Source: Albidovulum marisflavi
GTDB lineage: Bacteria > Pseudomonadota > Alphaproteobacteria > Rhodobacterales > Rhodobacteraceae
DNA length: 64,000 nucleotides
Assembly: GCF_025751435.1 (NCBI RefSeq)
Contig: NZ_JAOWKY010000001.1
Location: forward strand, 1,472,001 to 1,536,000
Reading direction: 5' to 3'
Part shown: piece by piece, positions 17,739 through 26,957 of the stretch
Numbering within the stretch: position 1 is the first letter of the stretch
Layout of the letters: each line of letters opens with the position of its first letter
The notes under the pieces: generated by a model
Database searches by the model: none
Seen by the model: only the letters and a program-made list of their open reading frames with translations
Told to the model about the DNA's origin: nothing
Made by a program: the position numbers and the translations under genes

Positions 17739-19274
17739 ATGAGCGAAGAAAGACGCGGCGGGCGTAGACAGAAGTCATCCCGCGGCGGGGCCGGGATAGC
17801 GCAGCTTCCGTGGCGTGCGGTGGAAAACCCCTACGCGAGCCTGCAAATGGCGACCGAAGAGGAGGTGGAGGCGATCCACCGCACCTCGATGCGGATCCTG
17901 TCGGAGCTTGGCATCCGTGTCATGGGCGGGCGGGTCCTTGACCTGTTCGAAGCCGCGGGCGCGATCGTGGACCGGTCCGAAAGCACCATCCGCATCGACG
18001 AGGGAATGGTTGACGCGGCCCTTGCGACGGTGCCATCCAGTTTCACGCTGACCTCGCGCAACCCGTCGCGGCGGCTGACCATCGGGGGACGGAACATCAC
18101 CTTCGGCCTGGTGGCCGGTCCCCCGAACGTCCACGACTGCGTGAATGGACGCCGCGCGGGCAACATGCGCGATTATGAGAACTTCATCCGGCTCGCGCAT
18201 CATTTCAACGCGATCCACATCATCGGAAACCAGGTGACCGCGCCGCAGGAGCTGCCCGCGAACAACCGCCACCTGGATACCTATCGCGCCAACCTGACGC
18301 TTTCGGACCTGTCCTTCCACTGCACGGCGATCGGACGCGGGCGCGCGATGGACGGGATCAACATGATGGCCATCGCCCGCGGCATCACGGTCGATCAGAT
18401 GGCGAAGGATCCTGGCGTCATAACCATCATCTCGGTCAACTCGCCGCGGCTGTTCGACGATTCGATGGGCGACGGGTTGATGGCCATGGCCGAACACGGC
18501 CAGCCGGTGACGGTGACCCCCTTCACGCTGATGGGCGCGATGACGCCGGTGACCTTGGCCGCGGCGCTTGCCCAGCAGAACGCAGAGGCGCTGTTCGGGA
18601 TCGTGCTGACCCAGCTCGTGAACCCCGGTGCACCGGTCATGTACGGGGCGTTCACCTCGAATGTCGACATGCGGTCGGGGGCGCCAGCCTTCGGCACGCC
18701 GGAAAACACCAAGGCAAACATCGTGTCGGGCCAGCTTGCGCGGCGCTACCGTCTGCCCTACCGCACTTCGAACGCCAATGCCTCGAACGTGGTCGATCTG
18801 CAGGCCGCGTATGAGACCGGCATGGCCACCTGGGGCGCGGTCATGGGTGGGGCGAACATGGTCTATCACGCCGCTGGCTGGCTTGAGGGCGGCCTGACCG
18901 CGTCCTATGAAAAGCTGGTTCTGGACGTCGAGATCCTTCAAAACATGATGGAAATCCTGCGCCCGATCGACTTTTCCGATGCAGAACTTGGCTTCGACGC
19001 GATTGCCTCGGTTCCGACGGGGGGGCACTTCTTCGGCGCCGAACATACGATGGCCCGGTACGAAAGCGCTTTCTACCGTCCGATGCTGTCCGATTGGACC
19101 AACTACGGCGGATGGGAAGCGGCGGGCGCCAAGGATGCGCTGACGCGCGCAACCGCCATCTGGCAGCAGGCGCTTCGGGATTACGAAGAGTCTGTCATGG
19201 ACCCCGCGATCCGCGAAGAGCTCGACGCCTATGTCGCCCGCCGGAAAGAGGAAATCGGCGCGGGCGAACCCTGA
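17739..19274 (+). CDS. Trimethylamine methyltransferase (MttB/COG5598) family protein, copy 2, non-pyrrolysine
   Basis: 511 residues; basic N-terminal tail then MttB barrel with LMGAMTPVTLAAALAQ, GAPAFGTPENTK, YHAAGWLEGGLTASYEK and PTGGHFFGAEHT. No in-frame amber codon. Relative to copy 1 the central loop differs (TSNANASNVVDLQ versus SVGALTASKVPDAQ), which in this family lies near the active site, so a different substrate is likely. Last gene of the plus-strand operon and convergent with the racemase gene (44-base gap). GAAGGAA precedes the ATG. No corrinoid methyl carrier is visible anywhere in the window. Confidence 0.86.
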   Translation: MSEERRGGRRQKSSRGGAGIAQLPWRAVENPYASLQMATEEEVEAIHRTSMRILSELGIRVMGGRVLDLFEAAGAIVDRSESTIRIDEGMVDAALATVPSSFTLTSRNPSRRLTIGGRNITFGLVAGPPNVHDCVNGRRAGNMRDYENFIRLAHHFNAIHIIGNQVTAPQELPANNRHLDTYRANLTLSDLSFHCTAIGRGRAMDGINMMAIARGITVDQMAKDPGVITIISVNSPRLFDDSMGDGLMAMAEHGQPVTVTPFTLMGAMTPVTLAAALAQQNAEALFGIVLTQLVNPGAPVMYGAFTSNVDMRSGAPAFGTPENTKANIVSGQLARRYRLPYRTSNANASNVVDLQAAYETGMATWGAVMGGANMVYHAAGWLEGGLTASYEKLVLDVEILQNMMEILRPIDFSDAELGFDAIASVPTGGHFFGAEHTMARYESAFYRPMLSDWTNYGGWEAAGAKDALTRATAIWQQALRDYEESVMDPAIREELDAYVARRKEEIGAGEP

Positions 19275-19318
19275 GGTCACAAGCAGGCAGCGGATCGGGT
19301 GATCTGCCGCAGCTACGC

Positions 19319-20056
19319 TCAAAGCAGGTCGAAAATCCGTCCCGGTGCGGCCTTGGGACGGGGCAGGGACAGCGCGCGGCAAAGCGCGAACATCATCGCC
19401 TGGTTCGAGGTGACGACCGGCTTTCCCGTCGCGGCCTCGATCCGCTCGACGGCCTCGACCGAGCGCATGTCGGTGCACGACAGCACGATCGCCTGGACCT
19501 GCGGCTTGTTCACGCGCATGGCAAGATCGAACACCTCGTCCGGGGACAGTTCACCCTGGCCGTAGTTGCCAAGGTCTCGCCCGATGTCCGCGCGGGACAC
19601 GGTCTCGATCCTCTCATCGGCCAGGAAGGCGACGGCCTGATCGTTGATCTGCCCGACATAGGGCGAAGAGAAGCCGATCTTCGTGGCCCCTAGCGCCCGG
19701 ATCGCAGCGACCACGGAACCGGCGGCGGTCAGCGACACGGCCCCCGACCGTTCCCTGATCCTGGCCGACAGGTCGCGATCGAAGCCCGCCCCATGCGTCA
19801 GTGTGGCCGAGGTGCAGCCGTAAAGGACCGCCCGTGGCCGGACGCCGCAGATCAGCCTCAGCGTCTCGGTGATGTCCGATGCGCCAAGCCGAGCCATCTG
19901 GTCCGCGCCGGGGATGGCATCGACGTCGTAGTCCCCCAACCGCTCGAAATGAAGCGAAACGCCCTCGGGGCGCATGAGCATCATGTCGGGTTCAAGATTC
20001 GTGTTGGTGTAGGGAACAAGAACCCCGATCTTGATGGCGCGGGGATCAGCGGTCAT
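19319..20056 (-). CDS. Asp/Glu racemase / maleate isomerase / arylmalonate decarboxylase family protein
   Basis: 245 residues with the two catalytic cysteines typical of the superfamily: one in LYGCTSATLTHG, one in VLSCTDMRSVEA. Both present argues for racemase or isomerase rather than decarboxylase chemistry (arylmalonate decarboxylase keeps only one). The start at 20056 was chosen because AAGGAG lies 7 bases ahead; ATG 20062 would be too close to it. It overlaps the end of the upstream aminotransferase by 11 bases. Last gene of the hydantoinase operon, where a racemase of hydantoin or carbamoyl-amino acid stereocentres makes sense. Confidence 0.82.
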   Translation of the reverse strand: MTADPRAIKIGVLVPYTNTNLEPDMMLMRPEGVSLHFERLGDYDVDAIPGADQMARLGASDITETLRLICGVRPRAVLYGCTSATLTHGAGFDRDLSARIRERSGAVSLTAAGSVVAAIRALGATKIGFSSPYVGQINDQAVAFLADERIETVSRADIGRDLGNYGQGELSPDEVFDLAMRVNKPQVQAIVLSCTDMRSVEAVERIEAATGKPVVTSNQAMMFALCRALSLPRPKAAPGRIFDLL

Positions 20057-21122
20057 GACCATGCTCCTTGAAGGTGGCAAGAATCTCGGCAGCGCGCGCC
20101 ATGTGCTTGGGCGCGGCGATGGTCGCGCGCAGGCAATGGGACAGGCCGTAGCCGCCCATGCCGCGCATCAGAAGCCCGGCGTCGCGCAGGCGCGTGTCGG
20201 CGGCTTGCGCGGCATCGGCGTTGGCGAAGGGGATCAGGACGAAGTTCGCGTGGCTGTGAGGAAGGTCATAGCCTGCCGCTTTCAGCTGCAAGGCGAACCT
20301 GGCCCTGATTTCCACCGTTCCGGCGACTGTCGCGCGCATGTGCCCCTGATCGCGCATAGCCGCCTCTGCCATGGCCTGGCTGACGGCCGAAACGTTGTTT
20401 GGGTTCAGTAGTTTGCGAACCGACGCGCCGATTGCCTCCGGAAACAGGCCCCAACCCGTGCGCGCACCGGCCAGCCCATAGGCCTTGGACAGGGTGCGCA
20501 GAACGACCGTACCGCCGCGACCGGTCAGGGCGAAGATCGAAGCCGGGTCCTGATCGTCGAACTCCCCGTAAGCCTGATCGACGATGAGCAGCACGTCGCC
20601 CGGAAGATCGTCGCGCAGTGCCTCGATCTGGGCGTTCGGGATGCGCGTCCCCGTCGGGTTGCCGGGATTGCACAGGAACACGATCCGCGTGCGCGGCGTG
20701 ACCCGGTCGCGCAGCGCGTCGGTGGACAAGGTAAAGCCAGCCTCGGGTGCGGCGACGAAGGAAGCGCCAGCCTGTTGGCAGGCCGTTTTCGTGAACAGGT
20801 ATCCGTACTGGCTGCCCAGAACTTCATCCCCCGGCCCGGCGAAGGCGCGGATCAGACAGCCGATCAACTCCATCGACCCGGCGCCGCACAGGATCTGCTG
20901 CGCGTCCAGCCCATGTACCTCGCTGATCGCGGCGCGAAGTCCGGTCCACTCCGGATCTGGATAAAGCCCCGACTGCGCGAGCGCCGCCTGTCCGGCGGCG
21001 ATCGCCATCGGACTGGGGCCGAACGCGCTTTCATTCTGCGCAAGCGAGATGGCGCCAGCAGGTCCCTGGTCGGCAAGCGCGTAGGGGGCCATGGAAGCCA
21101 CGCTCGGAACCGGCGCGATCAT
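20046..21122 (-). CDS. Class I/II aminotransferase (HisC-like)
   Basis: 358 residues of PLP fold type I. PLP lysine in RTLSKAYGLAGARTGWG; substrate Asn/Pro block CNPGNPTGT; Asp/Tyr pair in VDQAYGEF. It resembles histidinol-phosphate aminotransferase but no histidine genes are nearby, so a catabolic amino acid transaminase is likelier. ATG 21122 overlaps the stop of hydantoinase B by 4 bases; the longer open frame to 21341 runs inside hyuB and is not coding. Its amino acid would be released by the hydantoinase step upstream in the operon. Confidence 0.85.
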   Translation of the reverse strand: MIAPVPSVASMAPYALADQGPAGAISLAQNESAFGPSPMAIAAGQAALAQSGLYPDPEWTGLRAAISEVHGLDAQQILCGAGSMELIGCLIRAFAGPGDEVLGSQYGYLFTKTACQQAGASFVAAPEAGFTLSTDALRDRVTPRTRIVFLCNPGNPTGTRIPNAQIEALRDDLPGDVLLIVDQAYGEFDDQDPASIFALTGRGGTVVLRTLSKAYGLAGARTGWGLFPEAIGASVRKLLNPNNVSAVSQAMAEAAMRDQGHMRATVAGTVEIRARFALQLKAAGYDLPHSHANFVLIPFANADAAQAADTRLRDAGLLMRGMGGYGLSHCLRATIAAPKHMARAAEILATFKEHGHDR

Positions 21123-22771
21123 GCCTTCGCCCCGTAAAGAGCCGCGGCCGCGTGATCCGATATCAGTCCGCAGGCGACATCTTGCGCAAGCGCCGCTGGA
21201 TCGCGGCCGCCGGGGTCGCCAAAGCCGCCGCCACCAGGCGTGTCGAATATCAACCGCTCGCCGGGTTCGACGCGCAGTTCGCACTTGCCCGCGATGTCGG
21301 CATCGCGCCCGGTGACCCTGATCCGCCCCGGCGCGCCGCAAAGCCCGCCCGCGCGACCCTTCGCGGCGTTGCGCAAACGTTCAACCGACAGGAAGACAAG
21401 GAAGGGTTCGCCCACCGCCGAGGTTATCTCGATCCTCTGACCAAGGCCGCCGCGGAACCGTCCCGCGCCGCCCGAATCCGGCAGAAGTTCGCGACGCCAG
21501 ATCGTCACAGGGGCCACGGCTTCGGTCATCTCGACCTGAGAGCCGAAAACGCCGGATGGGTAGGCGGTGGCGGACAGGCCATCGGCCATCGGTCGCGCCC
21601 CGGTTCCGCCGTTGTGCACCAGTTCGACCGCAAAGCGGCGCCCGCCGTTGTGGACGGCTTCCGGCGTGTGGCGCATCGGCAGATCGTACATGCACGACGC
21701 CCCTTCAGCTGGAACGCGGTCCGGCAACGCCTGTGAGAGGCAGCCCAGAACAAGGTCCGGCGTCATTTGTCCCAGCGTGTGGCGCATCGCGACCGGGGCG
21801 GGGCGCTGTGCGTTCAGGATGCACCCTGCGGGTCCCGTCACCTCGAATGGCTCCAGCGAGCCGGCGTTGTTGGGAATGTCCGGCCCGATGATGCAGCGCA
21901 TGGCGAACACGGAATAGGCCGTGGCGTAGTTCAGCGGCACGTTGATGCCCTTCTTCGAGCAGCCTGACGTGCCGGAAAAATCCAGGTGCAGCCGGTCCTT
22001 GGTCACCGTCAGTGTGGCGTGCAGGTCAAGCTCGTTTTCATAGCCGTCGACGGTCAGGACATTGCGGTAAACCCCTTCGGGCACCTCGGCGATCGCGGCA
22101 AGCGTGCCGCGCCGCGACGTGTCGATGATGTGGTCGGCAAGGTCGTTCAGGTCGTCCAGCCCGAAGTCCTCCATCATCGTGACCAGCCGGGCGGCACCAG
22201 ATTCGCAACAGGCGATCAGGGCGTAGATGTCGCCCTCGTTCGCGATGGGTTCGCGCGAATTGGCCTTGACGATGTCCAGCAGCAGGGCGTTCACCTCGCC
22301 ACGCTCGACAAGTTTGCACGGCGGGATCAGCAGCCCTTCGTCGTAGATGTCCGACCCTTCGGGACCCATGCCAAGCCCGCCAAGGTCGACCAGATGCGAG
22401 GTGCAGGAGGTGAAGCCGACCACGCGACCGTCCTTGAACGCGGGCATCATCAGAAGGAAGTCGTTCAGATGCCCCGAGGCCAGCCAGGGATCGTTGGTCA
22501 GGTAGATGTCGCCCGGCGCCATGTTCCGGACCGGGAAACGCTCGCGAAGTGTCTTGACGGCCTCGGCCATGGTGTTGATGTGGCCCGGTGTACCGGTGAC
22601 GGCCTGGGCAAGCATGCGGCCCTGGATGTCGAAGATGCCGGCCGATATGTCGCCGCATTCGCGCACGATCGGCGAAAAGGCCGCGCGGATCAGGGTCTGG
22701 CCCTGCTCTTCCACGACCGCCAGAAGCCGGTTCCACATGACCTGAAGCCGCGCCGGGGAAAGATCGCTCAT
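21119..22771 (-). CDS. hyuB: Hydantoinase B / 5-oxoprolinase C-terminal family subunit
   Basis: 550 residues of the HyuB family. Recognisable blocks: QGQTLIRAAFSPIVRECGDIS near the N-terminus, MLAQAVTGTPGHINTM, YLTNDPWLASGHLNDF, and a C-terminal glycine-rich PGGGGFGDP. With HyuA it forms an ATP-dependent amidase/cyclic imide hydrolase; known relatives are N-methylhydantoinase, 5-oxoprolinase and, more distantly, acetone carboxylase. It starts 3 bases after the hyuA stop and overlaps the aminotransferase start by 4 bases. Next to N-demethylating enzymes an N-methylhydantoin- or creatinine-type substrate is attractive but unproven. Confidence 0.9.
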   Translation of the reverse strand: MSDLSPARLQVMWNRLLAVVEEQGQTLIRAAFSPIVRECGDISAGIFDIQGRMLAQAVTGTPGHINTMAEAVKTLRERFPVRNMAPGDIYLTNDPWLASGHLNDFLLMMPAFKDGRVVGFTSCTSHLVDLGGLGMGPEGSDIYDEGLLIPPCKLVERGEVNALLLDIVKANSREPIANEGDIYALIACCESGAARLVTMMEDFGLDDLNDLADHIIDTSRRGTLAAIAEVPEGVYRNVLTVDGYENELDLHATLTVTKDRLHLDFSGTSGCSKKGINVPLNYATAYSVFAMRCIIGPDIPNNAGSLEPFEVTGPAGCILNAQRPAPVAMRHTLGQMTPDLVLGCLSQALPDRVPAEGASCMYDLPMRHTPEAVHNGGRRFAVELVHNGGTGARPMADGLSATAYPSGVFGSQVEMTEAVAPVTIWRRELLPDSGGAGRFRGGLGQRIEITSAVGEPFLVFLSVERLRNAAKGRAGGLCGAPGRIRVTGRDADIAGKCELRVEPGERLIFDTPGGGGFGDPGGRDPAALAQDVACGLISDHAAAALYGAKA

Positions 22772-22774
22772 GTG

Positions 22775-24865
22775 TCAGCCTCCGATGCGGTCGCGTGTCA
22801 GGACAAGGTTCCCGCGCGCATCGACGCGGGCGGTGAAATCCGCGCCGACGAAGGTCGTCGTCTGCGGCTCGGCAATCAGGGCGGGGCCGGTGATCCGGCT
22901 ACCCGGCGCCAGATTTTCGCGTGGGACAAAGGCGGCATCGCGGGGCTTGCCTGACAGGTCGCAGATGATGGTCCGCTTGCTGTCGGGTGCGAGCGTCGAC
23001 TCCGGTGGTTCTGCCGAAGAAGCGGCAGGCGCTTCGGCGCGCGTCGCGACGCGGACCGACCAGTTCAGGATCTCGATGCTCATCCCTGGCACCGGACGGG
23101 AAAATTGCCGCGAATAGGCCGTCTCGAACGCTGTCGTGAGGGGCCCGATGTCGTCTGGCTGCAGGTCCCGGTCGGGAAGCGGGATCTCGATCTCGTGGCC
23201 CTGGCCGTGGTAGCGCATGAACGCGGTCCGGCCGACTGCCGTATCAGCCGCAGGCGCACCTTGACGCACGACGCCCGTCGCCTCGGCCACCATGCCGGAC
23301 AAAAGCGCGTTGATCCCACCGAGATCAAGCGTCTCAAGCAGCGAATACCTGCTTCGGACGATTTCGTAGGAAACCGGGGCGAACAGGAAGCCCACCGCCG
23401 ATCCGACGCCCGGATTTGCGGGGATCAGTATCCGGGAAATGCCGGCGGCCCGCGCCACGCGGCAGGCGTGAAGCGGGCCGTTGCCGCCAAAGGCGATCAT
23501 GGTTCTGGCGCCCAGGTCCTTGCCAGATTCAACGGCATGCATCCGTGCCGCGCTTGCCATGTTCTCATCCACGATGCGGCTGACGCCGTCGGCCGCCCCC
23601 GGCGCGCCGGTGCTAAGCCTTTCGCCGAGCGTTTCCGCAAGGGTCGCTGCCGCCGGTGCCGGATCTATTGTGAATTGACCCTCCGCGAAGGTTTCCGGCC
23701 GGATATAGCCCAGCACGATGTCGGCGTCCGAGACCGTGGGCTGGGTGCCCCCTCGGCCAAAGGCGACCGGTCCGGGTTCCGATCCCGCGCTTTGCGGTCC
23801 GACGGTGAGGCGCCCCAGCCGGTCGATGGCCGCGATTGATCCGCCGCCCGCCCCGATTTCGATCATCTCGATCACGGGGATGCGGACCGGCATTCCCGAC
23901 CCTTTGATGAACCGCGCCGCCCGCGCAATCTCGAATGCACGAGAGGTCTGCGGGGAACCGCCGTCGATCAGGCAAAGCTTGGCTGTCGTCCCGCCCATGT
24001 CGAAGGAAAGCACGTTTTCCAGCCCGCATTCCGAGGCAATGCGTGCCGCCAGTATGGCTCCGCCCGCAGGCCCGGATTCGACCAGCCGGATCGGAAACGC
24101 GGCGGCTGTCCTGACGGTCGTCATACCGCCACCCGCTGTCATCATCAGGATCGGGCAAGCCAGGCCCTCGACCGCGAAACGCGCCTCGAACGCGCTGAGA
24201 TAGCGTGCCATCAGCGGCTGGATATAGGCATTGGCGAGCGTGGTGCAGAGCCGGTCGAACTCCCGTGCTTCGGGGCTGACCTCGGACGAGATCGAGATGG
24301 AAAGCCCCGGCCGGGCGCTTGCGATCGCTTCGCGCAGGCGCTGTTCATGCAAGGGATTCGCGTAGGAATGCAGCAGGCATATCGCGATCGCTTCCGCGCC
24401 GGCCGCGTCGATCTGCGCCACAAGGTCCGGGATCGCGCCTTCATCCAGCGGGATCAGGACCTGACCGTCCGCCGACATGCGTTCGCGGATCGTCAGGGAG
24501 CGGTCACGCCCCACCAGCAGGTCGGCCTTGCGCAGGTTGATATCGTATTGGCTGTAGCGACGCTCATACCCGATCTCGAGAATGTCGCGAAACCCCTCGG
24601 TGGTGACGGTGACGACGCGCGCCCCGCGCTTCTCGATCAGCGCGTTGGTGGCAAGCGTCGTTCCATGGATAAAGCCCGTCACCTCACCCAGTCCGCGGTC
24701 CGAGGCGGACAGCGCCCTGCGAACGCCCTCTATCGCGCCATCCGCGGGATTCTGGTGCGTGGTGAGCGTCTTGGTCGAGGCGACGATCCGGTCGGCATCC
24801 TCGATCAGGACGGTATCGGTGAAGGTTCCGCCAATGTCGACGGCGAGCCGCAAGCTTTGTTGCAT
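22775..24865 (-). CDS. hyuA: Hydantoinase A / 5-oxoprolinase N-terminal family subunit
   Basis: 696 residues, ASKHA-type ATPase. Nucleotide motifs: DIGGTFTDTVLI at the N-terminus, SFDMGGTTAKLCLIDGG centrally, and IAFGGNGPLHA. It supplies ATP-driven activation of the cyclic amide while HyuB completes the site. First gene of a four-gene minus-strand operon (hyuA, hyuB, aminotransferase, racemase). Its upstream region of 330 bases to the next gene should contain the operon promoter. Substrate is undetermined; 5-oxoproline, N-methylhydantoin and other hydantoins are all possible. Confidence 0.9.
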   Translation of the reverse strand: MQQSLRLAVDIGGTFTDTVLIEDADRIVASTKTLTTHQNPADGAIEGVRRALSASDRGLGEVTGFIHGTTLATNALIEKRGARVVTVTTEGFRDILEIGYERRYSQYDINLRKADLLVGRDRSLTIRERMSADGQVLIPLDEGAIPDLVAQIDAAGAEAIAICLLHSYANPLHEQRLREAIASARPGLSISISSEVSPEAREFDRLCTTLANAYIQPLMARYLSAFEARFAVEGLACPILMMTAGGGMTTVRTAAAFPIRLVESGPAGGAILAARIASECGLENVLSFDMGGTTAKLCLIDGGSPQTSRAFEIARAARFIKGSGMPVRIPVIEMIEIGAGGGSIAAIDRLGRLTVGPQSAGSEPGPVAFGRGGTQPTVSDADIVLGYIRPETFAEGQFTIDPAPAAATLAETLGERLSTGAPGAADGVSRIVDENMASAARMHAVESGKDLGARTMIAFGGNGPLHACRVARAAGISRILIPANPGVGSAVGFLFAPVSYEIVRSRYSLLETLDLGGINALLSGMVAEATGVVRQGAPAADTAVGRTAFMRYHGQGHEIEIPLPDRDLQPDDIGPLTTAFETAYSRQFSRPVPGMSIEILNWSVRVATRAEAPAASSAEPPESTLAPDSKRTIICDLSGKPRDAAFVPRENLAPGSRITGPALIAEPQTTTFVGADFTARVDARGNLVLTRDRIGG

Positions 24866-25195
24866 CGAATGAGTACCTGGTGGTGCTGGAGGGAACGCGG
24901 ACGGCGAACAGCCTTCCGGTCAACAGGGAACCAGGTCACAGCCGGTCGTCCGGCGATTCATGATGTCCAGAACCACGATGCGCGACATGCGCCGCTCCGC
25001 ACAGGCGCCCCGAAACAGGTGCGCGGGCCGAGTATGGCTGATTCCGGGAATTTGGGAAGCCCCGGCATTTCGGGATGCCCCGCGCTGACGGGGTGATCAG
25101 GACATTCGGCACGGGGCTGGCGCAAAGTGACGCACCCTTGGCCGGTGTCGTGTGGGCATCTTGCAAAGCGCCGCGACCGGTCACACGTTAAAGCA
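24866..25195. other. Intergenic region, divergent promoters expected
   Basis: 330 bases between hyuA (leftward) and a small exported protein gene (rightward). I see no gene, no tRNA and no strong promoter match. One inverted repeat stands out: GGCAT-N6-ATGCC at 25064-25079 within a run of C- and G-tracts. It could be an operator or a weak hairpin. Confidence 0.4.
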
Positions 25196-25561
25196 ATGAT
25201 TGATGCCCTGCACTCACGTCTGACCGGCCTTGCTATGGTGGCAATGCTTGCCTTGGCCTTCGTGGCCCTGGGCGCCGGGCACCGCGTGGCATCCGCAGAC
25301 GAGGCGGCGGTCGAGGCTCTGGCGCTGGCCGGGGCGGATGTGTCGGCCCTGTGTGGCGGCTCAGATGTCGATGGCAAGCTGTCAAAGGGCGATTGCGCCG
25401 CCTGTCACATCGCAGGGGGCACGCTTCTTTCCGATCCGTGGGGCGAGGTCGCGGCTGCCGACCTGGTGGTTGCCGCTGTCGTGGCGCCGCCACGCGAAAG
25501 CCGCGCCCCGCGTGCCGCGCGTGACCCCGCGCATGGGTTGCGCGCACCTCCGACGGTCTGA
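25196..25561 (+). CDS. Small exported/membrane protein, DUF2946-like, with C-x2-C-H motif
   Basis: 121 residues. One strong hydrophobic segment near the N-terminus (LAMVAMLALAFVALGAG) acts as signal or anchor; then an Ala-rich stretch and the phrase GDCAACHIAGGTLL, a CxxCH pair like that in DUF2946-type proteins linked to copper handling. Only one CxxCH is present, so a c-type haem attachment is possible in principle, but the surroundings do not resemble a cytochrome. The C-terminus RAPP is typical of DUF2946. The ATG at 25196 starts just before the hydrophobic stretch; no clear ribosome site. Function unknown; not obviously linked to its neighbours. Confidence 0.5.
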   Translation: MIDALHSRLTGLAMVAMLALAFVALGAGHRVASADEAAVEALALAGADVSALCGGSDVDGKLSKGDCAACHIAGGTLLSDPWGEVAAADLVVAAVVAPPRESRAPRAARDPAHGLRAPPTV

Positions 25562-25846
25562 TCCCTTCGCGTCGCAGGCCGGTCGTGCAATCGGCTCTGC
25601 GTCATGCCGCCGTCTTCGGTGGCAGAACTCTGACCTTGGAAAATTGACGGTGGCTTGGCACCGATACCCTTTGCGCCGCCACCCTCACCAATCCCTGCCG
25701 GCTTTGTCCCGATGCCGGTCAGGGTGCGACCCGGACCCTTTCCCAATCCGGTCCGGGCCAGTGCTCGCCCCGCCTCTCCCACATCGGCGGGGCGAGCCTG
25801 AACCGACCGGGCGGGGCTCCGTAGGGTTGGCGGTCGTCCCGGCAGA

Positions 25847-26854
25847 TCAGTCCGCCGATTTCGCGAAGACGAACTGGGTGTGCTGGTTGTAGGTCTCTCC
25901 CGGCCTCAGGATCGGCTGCGGCCAGTTGGGGTGATGGATCGCGTCCGGCCACACCTGCGGTTCCAGCGCGATGCCCGCGTAGGCGCCCATCCTGCGCCCG
26001 TCCAACCCCGGCGCCTCCGCCACGATCGGCGCGCCGTCGAACACCTGAAGGCCGGGTTCGGTCGTCCTGATCTGCATCCGCACGTCGCCGCCCCTCAGTT
26101 CCCCGACAGTCCGAAGGGGGCTCCTGTCTTGTCCGATGCAAAGGTTGTGGTCGATCGCCGATCGGCTGCACACATCGCCAAGACGCTGGCCGTCACGTAA
26201 GTCAAGGCAGGTCCCCGCGACCCGGGCCACGCGCCCGGTGGGGATCAGTTCGTGGTCCACAGGCAGATAGTGATCAGCAAATATCTGCAACCGGTGGTCC
26301 AGGATGTCGGGCGCGCCCGAAAGGTTGAAGTAGCTGTGATGCGCCAGGTTGCAAAGGGTGGCCTGGTCCGTCGTGGCGGTCATCCGGATGTCCAAAACGC
26401 CACCGGCGAGCAGGGCAAAGGAAACCCGCGTGGTCAGTACGCCGGGATAGCCCATGTGCCCGTCGCCAAGCACAAGGCCCAGGGTGGCGTGATCGGGGCC
26501 GACATCCTCGAACGACCAGAGTTGATTGGCCATGCCAGAGTTGCCGCCGTGCAGGTGGTGTTTGCCAAGGAAGTTGGCATCCAGCCGATGGACGGCGCCG
26601 TCCAGTTCAAAGCAGGCGCCGGCGATCCTGTTGGCGCAGCGGCCCACGGTTGTCCCGAAACAGAACGGGCTGGAAAGGTAGTCCTCGAACCGCGCGAAGC
26701 CCAGGACGAGCGCGGACGCATGTCCGTCCAGCCGCAGGTCCTGAAGGATCGCGCCGTGGCTGAGCACCGACGCGGTCAGCCCGCCGCCCCGCAGCAGGAC
26801 CCGTTCGACGGGGCTTCCGTCCGGAAGGTTTGCCACCTGCTCGATCCTGGTCAC
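25847..26854 (-). CDS. Aldose 1-epimerase (mutarotase) family protein
   Basis: 335 residues with the galactose mutarotase pattern: GRCANRIAGACFELDG, the HHLHGG-type substrate block (KHHLHGGNSG), AHHSYFNLSG and a C-terminal LRPGETYNQHTQFVF with the catalytic Glu. Interconverts alpha and beta aldoses. Starts with GTG; an ATG just upstream runs into a stop after one codon. It lies downstream of the TRAP operon terminator, so it probably has its own promoter. No sugar catabolic genes are visible nearby. Confidence 0.88.
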   Translation of the reverse strand: MTRIEQVANLPDGSPVERVLLRGGGLTASVLSHGAILQDLRLDGHASALVLGFARFEDYLSSPFCFGTTVGRCANRIAGACFELDGAVHRLDANFLGKHHLHGGNSGMANQLWSFEDVGPDHATLGLVLGDGHMGYPGVLTTRVSFALLAGGVLDIRMTATTDQATLCNLAHHSYFNLSGAPDILDHRLQIFADHYLPVDHELIPTGRVARVAGTCLDLRDGQRLGDVCSRSAIDHNLCIGQDRSPLRTVGELRGGDVRMQIRTTEPGLQVFDGAPIVAEAPGLDGRRMGAYAGIALEPQVWPDAIHHPNWPQPILRPGETYNQHTQFVFAKSAD

Positions 26855-26880
26855 GGCATCCGATCCTTTGCCTGCAAACG

Positions 26881-26922
26881 AAAACCCCGGCGCGGCAACC
26901 AGTCCGCACCGGGGTGTTTTCC
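26881..26922 (-). terminator. Rho-independent terminator of the TRAP operon
   Basis: On the minus strand a GC-rich hairpin (outer stem of 7 pairs, inner GCGG stem of 4 pairs) ends in TTTTCGTTT. It follows the dctM stop by about 35 bases and precedes the aldose epimerase start. It is A-rich on the other side as well and could work in both directions. Confidence 0.65.
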
Positions 26923-26957
26923 CTTATCGCCGGGTCATTGACAATCGCGCCCTTGAC

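Noticed and set aside
17775-19478. A 567-codon antisense frame across MttB copy 2
   Set aside because: It lacks any recognisable motif; same cause as other antisense frames.
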